11,609 nucleotides of DNA, taken from the NCBI GenBank assembly GCA_030653405.1, contig JAURZO010000012.1, forward strand, positions 1-11,609. Direction: 5' to 3'. Shown here in pieces: positions 6,774 through 11,609 of this stretch. Made by a program: the position numbers and the translations under genes. The notes under the pieces were generated by a model. That model did no database searches and was not told where the DNA came from. It saw nothing but the letters and a program-made list of their open reading frames with translations. The stretch is from Zwartia sp. (GTDB lineage: Bacteria; Pseudomonadota; Gammaproteobacteria; Burkholderiales; Burkholderiaceae_B). How positions within the stretch are numbered: position 1 is the first letter of the stretch; the number at the start of each line of letters is the position of its first letter.

Positions 6774-7154
6774 CTAGAAAGAACGATAAATCCAAGTCAC
6801 CACAATAATCCATATCAGCACGATGACTGCTGCTCCAAGAAAGCCGATCAGTTTTTGGCTACTTTGGATGCGCCATTTTTCTGCTTCTATGCGTGATTGT
6901 TGGATGATCGCGACCGGAATGAAACGAATCGCTAGCCAAATCAGGGCAGGCAAAATGATGAGCTCGTCGACATAGCCCAACACAGGGATAAAGTCGGGTA
7001 TCAAATCAATCGGACTCAACGCATACGCAACAGCAAGACCACTGATGAGTTTTGGAGCGAGGGGTGTTTGGGGGTTTTTAATGGCGAACCAAAGCATCAG
7101 CACGTCTTGTTTGAGTGCGATCGCTAATGCTTTAATTTTTTTGAATACTTTCAA
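6774..7154 (-). CDS. YkvA/DUF1232 family small membrane protein
   Basis: A 126-residue protein with the DUF1232 signature ALSPIDLIPDFIPVLG (45-60) followed by YVDE (61-64). Hydrophobic segments at about 36-55, 64-84 and 102-122 predict a small inner-membrane protein with a basic N-terminus (MKVFKKIK). The start is a TTG at 7154: TAGGA lies 7 bases upstream and the N-terminal helix preceding the PLAPK motif is typical of the family. The next ATG would begin at residue 20 and remove that helix. It begins 19 bases after the class II aldolase stop, so the two are probably one transcript. The biochemical function of the family is unknown. Confidence 0.85.
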   Translation of the reverse strand: MKVFKKIKALAIALKQDVLMLWFAIKNPQTPLAPKLISGLAVAYALSPIDLIPDFIPVLGYVDELIILPALIWLAIRFIPVAIIQQSRIEAEKWRIQSSQKLIGFLGAAVIVLIWIIVVTWIYRSF

Positions 7155-7173
7155 TACTGAATCCTATGCGACT

Positions 7174-7974
7174 TCAGTCTTTATACGTTTGACTGACTCG
7201 GTCAAGTTGTCTGAGCATGGCGGGCCACTCCAAAATACCGTAACGCCGTGTCACACCGGGATTCCATTGTGCATTGGCTTTCGCCACGATATCTGCTGGC
7301 GGGACAATCAATTCAGTATTACAAGCCATCGCATCGACTTGGACTTTACAGGCGAGCTCTAGTCGATAGATATTATTGAAAGCCTCGGGTATTGAGGGGC
7401 CGACTGCTAGTAAACCGTGATTGTGTAACACCATCACCTCCGCATCGCCGAGATCCTCCTGCAAGCTTTTCTGCTCAGAAAGGTCGACCGATATCCCTTG
7501 AAAATGGTGATAGGCAACTTTTCCAAATCGGGTCGCTGTTTGCGTCAAGGGTAACAGGCCACATTTAAGCGTGGATAAGGTCATGCCAGCGCGTGAATGG
7601 GTATGAATCACGCATGCCGCATCGGGGCGCACCGAATGAATGGCGCTATGAATCACAAATCCGGTTCGATTGATGCCGTAATCATCATTTGGTCGATCAA
7701 CAATATTGCCGTCAATGTCGATTTTGATCAAAGACGACGCCGTGATCTCGTCATATAACAAGCCATAAGGGTTGATCAAAAAATGATCGGGCTCCCCCGG
7801 GACCATGGCCGAAATGTGATTCGCGATCATGTCAGTCATGCCATAAAGGGACACGAGTCGATAGCAGGCGGCCAGCTCGACACGCGTCTTCCACTCAGCC
7901 TCACTGACTCGACTTTTAATGGTTCCGGGTTTGATGGGTGTTATGGCTTTCATATCAATCGGCGAAGTATTCAT
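7174..7974 (-). CDS. Class II aldolase/adducin family protein
   Basis: A 266-residue protein of the class II (zinc-dependent) aldolase/adducin fold, related to fuculose-phosphate aldolase and ribulose-phosphate 4-epimerase. Metal ligands are expected at His124 and His126 (IHTHSRAG) and His186 (HNHGLLAVG); Glu76 in YDEITASSL corresponds to the catalytic acid position. NHISAMVPGEPDHFLINPYG (52-71) is the typical substrate/phosphate-loop region. The start is ATG 7974, 8 bases after AGGAG; an in-frame upstream ATG at 8025 lacks a ribosome site. Members of this exact type are commonly annotated only to family level, and many act on small hydroxy-acid or sugar-phosphate substrates; some adducin-like members have no known catalysis. 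It heads a two-gene minus-strand unit with the DUF1232 gene. Confidence 0.92.
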   Translation of the reverse strand: MNTSPIDMKAITPIKPGTIKSRVSEAEWKTRVELAACYRLVSLYGMTDMIANHISAMVPGEPDHFLINPYGLLYDEITASSLIKIDIDGNIVDRPNDDYGINRTGFVIHSAIHSVRPDAACVIHTHSRAGMTLSTLKCGLLPLTQTATRFGKVAYHHFQGISVDLSEQKSLQEDLGDAEVMVLHNHGLLAVGPSIPEAFNNIYRLELACKVQVDAMACNTELIVPPADIVAKANAQWNPGVTRRYGILEWPAMLRQLDRVSQTYKD

Positions 7975-8036
7975 GTCTTGATCTCCTGAGTATTTTTGTC
8001 GGCGATGGATTGCCTGTGTTATCAATGGCCAAAATC

Positions 8037-8045
8037 TTTATACCA
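8037..8045 (-). promoter_or_regulatory. Possible extended -10 promoter for the aldolase-DUF1232 unit
   Basis: On the minus strand the sequence TGGTATAAA reads as an extended -10 element (TGn followed by TATAAA). It would start transcription near 8030, leaving a leader of about 55 bases before ATG 7974. No good -35 hexamer is present at the usual distance, as is often the case for extended -10 promoters. Confidence 0.35.
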
Positions 8046-8152
8046 TTATCCGTAAAGTCGCTAAGGTAAGTTGCGAGTTACATGCCGGATGACATAAAAG
8101 CATAGCTGCCTGCGCCAATCAAGGTTTTTATCCCTGTGTGTGGTGACTCTGG

Positions 8153-8167
8153 TGATAATCATTATTA
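8153..8167. promoter_or_regulatory. Fur-box-like site upstream of the TerB-like/DUF697 gene
   Basis: TGATAATCATTATTA matches the 7-1-7 Fur consensus (TGATAAT-n-ATTATCA) at 13 of 14 defined positions, the only mismatch being a T in place of C. Its core ATAAT-C-ATTAT is perfectly symmetric. It lies 78 bases before ATG 8246, in the divergent gap between the aldolase and the TerB-like gene, where a promoter for the latter is expected. Iron control is inferred from the match only. Confidence 0.5.
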
Positions 8168-8245
8168 AATGAAAAAAGAGTGAACTTGTGTTTATTCAGT
8201 AAGTCTGAAATTCATAGTCACGCCAAATTAATTAAGGGTTTTTTG

Positions 8246-9232
8246 ATGAACACTGAACGCGCCATACTATCCATTGCTATGTTTGCAGCTTTTGCCGACG
8301 GTGCTAAAGATGAAAGAGAACGCGAGCATGTCAAGCAGTTTGCAGAACAGCTTGGCTCGAGTTCAGTTGAGTTGATGGGTGCATATCAAGATGTTTTATT
8401 TAAACGTATTAGTTTGAATGATGCCGCGGCCGCCTTAACCGATGAGGGTCATAGACGTTATGCCTACGAGCTGGCGGTTTGTGTGTGTGACAGTGATGGC
8501 GTGCGATGCGATGCCGAGGATCAGTTTTTACTGGAATTGTGCAAGCTGTTGAGTTTGGAGTCTGACAACATCAGCGCAGCGGCAGAACAACAGGCTGATG
8601 CCATTGCTCTGGCCGGAGCGGTTGTTCCAGCCGGGGCGATTCCTCCTGTGAGTATTGCAGACACACCGCCTGTCGCCGTTGCTGAAGAGACAACCATAGC
8701 TATTGATGAAGCGGCTCAAGACAAAATGATCTTGAATTACTCGATCGTTAATGGTGCGTTGGAGCTTCTTCCGCAATCGTGGGCGTCTGTTGCAATCATT
8801 CCTTTGCAAATAAAAATGGTCTATCGAATCGGTAAGGCGTATGGTCACGAACTCGATCAGGGACATATACGCGAGTTCTTGGCGACTGTCGGTGTGGGCT
8901 TGACCTCACAGTATCTTGAGCAGTTTGGACGCAAACTGGTAGGAGGGTTGCTAGGTGGTTTGCTGGGTAAGACAGGTAAAAAAATGGGTGGTACAGCCAC
9001 TGGCATGGTGATTTCTTTTGCAACGACCTACGCGCTCGGTCAGGTAGCAGGCCGTTACTACGCAAGTGGTCGTCAAATGAGCACAAGCTTATTAAAGCAG
9101 ACCTTCACTGAACTCATAGAACCTGCGAAGAATCTGCAGACGCAATATCTACCTCAAATACAAGAAAAGGCACGGAGCCTTGATGCCACTACGATCATGT
9201 CGATGGTCAAGGGCACGGGTTCGCCGATCTGA
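8246..9232 (+). CDS. TerB-like N-terminal domain fused to DUF697-like C-terminal domain
   Basis: A 328-residue protein. Residues 1-110 resemble the all-helical TerB fold, with two acidic metal-type motifs, FADGAKDERE (16-25) and CDSDGVRCDAED (81-92). Residues 112-158 are an Ala/Pro/Val-rich, probably flexible linker. Residues 162-300 resemble the DUF697 (YcjF-type) domain: a helical, weakly hydrophobic region with the Gly-rich segment LVGGLLGGLLGKTGKKMGG (231-249) and a following hydrophobic helix (252-268), suggesting membrane association. ATG 8246 is chosen because AAGGG (8234-8238) is 7 bases upstream. TerB domains occur in tellurite-resistance and stress-response proteins; the role of this fusion is unknown. 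It stands alone and is preceded by a Fur-like box, which suggests metal or oxidative stress. The domain calls are by motif recognition, with DUF697 less certain than TerB. Confidence 0.8.
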   Translation: MNTERAILSIAMFAAFADGAKDEREREHVKQFAEQLGSSSVELMGAYQDVLFKRISLNDAAAALTDEGHRRYAYELAVCVCDSDGVRCDAEDQFLLELCKLLSLESDNISAAAEQQADAIALAGAVVPAGAIPPVSIADTPPVAVAEETTIAIDEAAQDKMILNYSIVNGALELLPQSWASVAIIPLQIKMVYRIGKAYGHELDQGHIREFLATVGVGLTSQYLEQFGRKLVGGLLGGLLGKTGKKMGGTATGMVISFATTYALGQVAGRYYASGRQMSTSLLKQTFTELIEPAKNLQTQYLPQIQEKARSLDATTIMSMVKGTGSPI

Positions 9233-9292
9233 GGTCGATGTAATGCGATGCGCTGAGGCAATGATTGAATCTGCGGTACGAGTCCATAACAT

Positions 9293-9305
9293 ACGATTTA
9301 ATCGT
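9293..9305. promoter_or_regulatory. Short perfect palindrome upstream of the CoA-transferase promoter
   Basis: ACGATT-T-AATCGT is a perfect inverted repeat with 6-base arms. It ends 16 bases before the -35 element of the CoA-transferase promoter, a position typical of activator sites. No regulator for it is encoded in the window that can be matched to it. Confidence 0.35.
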
Positions 9306-9321
9306 GATCATTTCATTTAGA

Positions 9322-9350
9322 TTTACGCCAAAATATACGCGTGGTATAAA
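9322..9350 (+). promoter_or_regulatory. Sigma-70-type promoter of the CoA-transferase gene
   Basis: The -35 hexamer TTTACG (9322-9327) is separated by exactly 17 bases from the -10 hexamer TATAAA (9345-9350), which also carries an extended TGG (9342-9344). Transcription would begin near 9357. That leaves a normal leader for the ATG at 9399 but almost none for the in-frame ATG at 9366, which helps decide the start. Confidence 0.6.
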
Positions 9351-9398
9351 AAGTCACAATGAACAATGGCGGATCATTGCCTTTTAATAAAGAACAAA

Positions 9399-10787
9399 AT
9401 GGACAAGACAGTTACTTCAGCGCAGCAGGCTATTGAGGACATTAAAAACGGTGCAAGTGTTGCGATTTCTGGTTTTGGATTGGCACATCGCTTTCCTAAT
9501 ACTTTGATTTTTGCTCTGCGCGACAAAGGTGTGCGTGATTTAACCGTAGTGTGTAATTCTCTTGGCGCACCAGGTGAAAAGGGCCAGCTTCTTGTAGAGA
9601 ACGATCAGGTTAAAAAGATCATTACTTCGTTTTCGATCCGCGCTGGTATGCAGACGGAAGCAGAAAAACGAATTGCTGAAGGCACACTTGAGGTCGAGCT
9701 CGTGCCACAAGGTACCTTAGTTGAACGGTGTCGTGCAGGTGGCTCGGGGATCCCCGCTTTTTACACGCCGACCGGCGTAGGTACAGATTTGGAAAAGGGC
9801 AAGGACATCCGCTATTTCAATGGTCAGCCGTATTTGCTGGAACACGCGATACAAGTTGATTACGCATTTTTGAGTGCTTATCGCGCTGATCGTGCTGGCA
9901 ATGTGCAGTTCCGTGGTGGTAGTGCTAATTTTAATTCGAGCTTTGCTAAAGCCGCATGCATTGCGATTGTCGAAGTTGAAGAGATTGTTGAGGTAGGAGA
10001 GCTGGCGCCAGAGCTCATCGATCTCCCTGGTATTTTTATTGATCGCGTGATTAAGATTACGGACCCGATTGATATTAATTCCTTATCCAGTTTTGGTAAG
10101 CGCGCCGCAGATAGTGCGCGTACGTACAACGGTAAGCCAGCGTTGACACGAAGCGGCATTGCAAAGAATGCCGCGAGCATCGTTCGGAATGATTCCTATG
10201 TGAATTTAGGTGTTGGCATTCCCACTCTCGTGTCTAATTATCTTGAGGGTCGCGGTGTTTGGTTGCACGCCGAGAACGGTGTGCTGGGATATGGCGGGAT
10301 TGTGACGGGTGATGCTGTTGACCCGGATGTCTTCAACGCGGGTGGTCAATTCGTTGAAGCAATCCCTGGTACATCATTTTTTGAAAGTGTGACTTCGTTT
10401 GAGATGGCCCGTGGTGGTCATATTGATACAGTCATCCTGGGTGCCTACGAGGTAGATGCAGAGGCTAACGTTTCTAACTGGAGCGTCACCGATGCCAAGC
10501 GAGGCGGTATAGGTGGCGCGATGGATCTGATCTCTGGCGATGTGGAGCTCATCATTGTGATGGAGCACGCAGACAGCAAGGGTCGAACAAAACTTCCTCT
10601 TCGTTGCAAATACCCCCTGACGGGAAAACAGTGTGTGGATTGGCTTGTGACAGATCTCGCGGTTTTGCACTGGGTCGATGGTCGTTTTGTTTTGGAGGCA
10701 ATTGCCCCTGGATTCACGCCCGATGAGATCAAAGCCTTAGGTGAAATCGATTTTGATGTGGCTGCAGATTTGAAAGAGATGAATTAA
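9399..10787 (+). CDS. 3-oxoacid CoA-transferase (SCOT family), fused alpha and beta subunits
   Basis: A 462-residue family I CoA-transferase with both subunits in one chain: alpha part about residues 1-225, including VAISGFGLAHRFPN (21-34), GSGIPAFYTPTGVGT (115-129) and the NVQFRGGSANFN strand (168-179); beta part about 250-455. The catalytic glutamate is Glu292 in AENGVLGYG, preceded by the NLGVGIP oxyanion-type loop (269-275). These enzymes move CoA between succinyl-CoA or acetyl-CoA and a carboxylic or 3-oxo acid through a glutamyl-CoA intermediate; the acceptor cannot be told from sequence. ATG 9399 is preferred because the promoter at 9322-9350 leaves little leader for ATG 9366, and family members begin near this point; neither start has a strong ribosome site. 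Bacterial relatives are often encoded as two genes, here fused as in the mitochondrial enzyme. It precedes a cupin and an AtuA-like gene. Confidence 0.93.
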   Translation: MDKTVTSAQQAIEDIKNGASVAISGFGLAHRFPNTLIFALRDKGVRDLTVVCNSLGAPGEKGQLLVENDQVKKIITSFSIRAGMQTEAEKRIAEGTLEVELVPQGTLVERCRAGGSGIPAFYTPTGVGTDLEKGKDIRYFNGQPYLLEHAIQVDYAFLSAYRADRAGNVQFRGGSANFNSSFAKAACIAIVEVEEIVEVGELAPELIDLPGIFIDRVIKITDPIDINSLSSFGKRAADSARTYNGKPALTRSGIAKNAASIVRNDSYVNLGVGIPTLVSNYLEGRGVWLHAENGVLGYGGIVTGDAVDPDVFNAGGQFVEAIPGTSFFESVTSFEMARGGHIDTVILGAYEVDAEANVSNWSVTDAKRGGIGGAMDLISGDVELIIVMEHADSKGRTKLPLRCKYPLTGKQCVDWLVTDLAVLHWVDGRFVLEAIAPGFTPDEIKALGEIDFDVAADLKEMN

Positions 10788-10823
10788 AACGAGCCAATTC
10801 GAACGGCCACTGGATGCATGGTG

Positions 10824-10852
10824 ACTATATTTATATAAGATATAAATATAGT
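10824..10852. promoter_or_regulatory. Perfect 13-base AT-rich inverted repeat before the cupin gene
   Basis: The arms ACTATATTTATAT (10824-10836) and ATATAAATATAGT (10840-10852) are exact reverse complements around a 3-base spacer. The stem contains almost only A/T pairs and no U-run follows directly, so it is a poor terminator. It lies 36 bases after the CoA-transferase stop and 39 bases before the cupin GTG, which suits an operator or promoter. Its 12-mer ATATTTATATAA recurs before the AtuA-like gene. Confidence 0.5.
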
Positions 10853-10891
10853 TCTTTGTTTGTTCTGCGCACCCAACTAAGGAAATGATGA

Positions 10892-11413
10892 GTGAATCAA
10901 CATGCCAGCAATCTCATTGAGCAACTGGGTCTAAAACCGCATCCTGAAGGTGGTTTTTATTTGGAAACTCATCGTGCGCAAATGCAGGTGCAATCTCCTG
11001 CACATAATGAAGCACGGTCAGCTTATACATCCATTTATTTTTTGCTTGATGGTCAAGATTACTCCGCCTGGCATCGCATCAGTTGCGATGAAAGTTGGTT
11101 TTTTCATGCGGGTTGTGATTTGGAAATTTTTACCCTTGTTGCTGATCCAAATCACGAATCAAATGCCATTAGCATTCAAACTGTTGGTATGACAACAGGA
11201 CGTTTTCAAGTCACCATTCCAAATGGTCAGTGGTTTGCCGCTAAACCGGTTGATCCAGCCAGTTTCTCTTTTGTAAGTTGCGTGGTGGGACCCGGCTTTG
11301 AGTTTAAAGATTTCGAGTTGGCGAGTCGTCATGGACTGATGGCTCAAGGCTATCATGAGAGTAATGACTGGCCTCTGATTGAGTCCTTGTTGATCCAGGC
11401 CTCGAAGAAATAG
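10892..11413 (+). CDS. Cupin superfamily protein, DUF985 (Cupin_5)
   Basis: A 173-residue single-domain cupin of the DUF985 family. The signature motifs are present: HPEGGFY (17-23), the SAWHRISCDESWFFHAG strand pair (58-74) with metal-type His61, Glu67 and His72, and the C-terminal CVVGPGFEFKDFEL (130-143). Members are small cytosolic proteins of mostly unknown activity, resembling sugar-epimerase-like cupins in fold. The start is GTG 10892, 8 bases after AAGGA (10879-10883); the ATG codons at 10885 and 10888 lead into a frame that stops quickly. The gene follows the CoA-transferase by 104 bases with a long palindrome between them, so it probably has its own control. Confidence 0.9.
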   Translation: MNQHASNLIEQLGLKPHPEGGFYLETHRAQMQVQSPAHNEARSAYTSIYFLLDGQDYSAWHRISCDESWFFHAGCDLEIFTLVADPNHESNAISIQTVGMTTGRFQVTIPNGQWFAAKPVDPASFSFVSCVVGPGFEFKDFELASRHGLMAQGYHESNDWPLIESLLIQASKK

Positions 11414-11472
11414 TTGGGTAATTTACGATCTATTGACGCCGTCTGATTTCAAGTCCACTATTGAGAGCAAAT

Positions 11473-11484
11473 ATTTATATAAAT
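11473..11484. promoter_or_regulatory. AT-rich palindrome upstream of the AtuA-like gene
   Basis: ATTTATATAAAT is a perfect 12-base palindrome, 17 bases before the GTG start at 11502. Together with the two preceding bases it contains ATATTTATATAA (11471-11482), also found in the left arm of the repeat at 10827-10838. A TTGACG hexamer at 11433-11438 could be a -35 element, but no good -10 is spaced correctly. Being purely A/T, a chance match is possible. Confidence 0.35.
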
Positions 11485-11501
11485 CCAATAGGAGACAGAC
11501 G

Positions 11502-11609
11502 GTGAAAGAAACTATCCGCATCGGATCAGGGGCGGCGTGGTGGGGTGATCGTGTCGAGCCCGCTGCGTTAAATGCTGAACAAGGCGATCTGGATTATTTG
11601 TGTTTTGAA
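11502..11609 (+). CDS. AtuA/DUF1446 family protein, N-terminal fragment cut by window end
   Basis: Only 36 codons are visible. The product begins MKETIRIGSGAAWWGDRVEP and continues with a GDLDYLCFE segment; GxGAxxxGDRxxPA followed by DYLxxE is the characteristic N-terminus of acyclic terpene utilisation AtuA (DUF1446) proteins. The start is GTG 11502, 6 bases after AGGAGA (11490-11495). AtuA is linked to citronellol/geraniol breakdown in Pseudomonas, but DUF1446 proteins also occur beside CoA-transferases and other organic-acid genes, where their reaction is not established. Here the CoA-transferase two genes upstream makes acyl-CoA-linked catabolism more likely than terpene use specifically. 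Confidence 0.85.
   Translation, partial: MKETIRIGSGAAWWGDRVEPAALNAEQGDLDYLCFE

Noticed and set aside
9366..9398. In-frame upstream ATG for the CoA-transferase
   Set aside because: Only about 9 bases would separate it from the predicted transcription start, and family members begin near the second ATG.
1..11609. CRISPR arrays, tRNA or rRNA genes, insertion sequences, integrase or phage genes
   Set aside because: Looked for on both strands; no regular repeat-spacer pattern, cloverleaf with conserved GGTTCRA, transposase motif or terminal inverted repeats were found.

Overview
The window looks like bacterial chromosome from a proteobacterium, probably beta- or gamma-. The evidence is indirect: moderate base composition, AGGA-type ribosome sites, E. 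coli-like promoter elements and a Fur-like box, and families common in those groups (FCD-domain GntR regulators, class II aldolase/adducin proteins, YkvA/DUF1232, AtuA/DUF1446). I see no rRNA, tRNA, CRISPR array, insertion sequence or integrase. Genes are dense; the largest gap is about 270 bases.

Left part (1-3389) is a divergent catabolic-looking unit. On the minus strand an FCD-type GntR regulator, a LeuC-type dehydratase large subunit and a LeuD-type small subunit (cut by the window edge) are joined by two ATGA stop/start overlaps. Facing them is an isocitrate lyase/PEP mutase-superfamily lyase with the KKCGH catalytic loop. The 90-base divergent region holds a perfect 7-bp inverted repeat, the likely operator. 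With no other leucine genes present, and with unusual residues in the specificity regions of both dehydratase subunits, I infer an alkylmalate or methylated tricarboxylate pathway (hydratase, then C-C lyase giving a pyruvate-type product) rather than leucine synthesis. A parallel is DmdAB plus Dml in nicotinate-fermenting Eubacterium barkeri.

Middle part (3390-6713): a 45-codon hydrophilic small gene, a general-stress FMN-binding split-barrel protein, an AAA ATPase with a DUF4143 C-terminus behind a pair of CGCAATATATTG palindromes, and a WYL-domain regulator. The ATPase has a PD-(D/E)XK-like signature.

Right part (6714-11609): on the minus strand a class II aldolase/adducin protein followed by a DUF1232 membrane protein. 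Divergent from these, behind a Fur-like box, is a TerB-like/DUF697 two-domain protein. Then come a fused alpha/beta 3-oxoacid CoA-transferase with a recognisable promoter, a DUF985 cupin, and the first 36 codons of an AtuA/DUF1446 protein. The cupin and AtuA genes are both preceded by AT-rich palindromes sharing a 12-base core. The CoA-transferase and AtuA-like protein suggest acyl-CoA-linked catabolism of a carboxylic acid; a link to the lyase unit at the left is possible but unproven.
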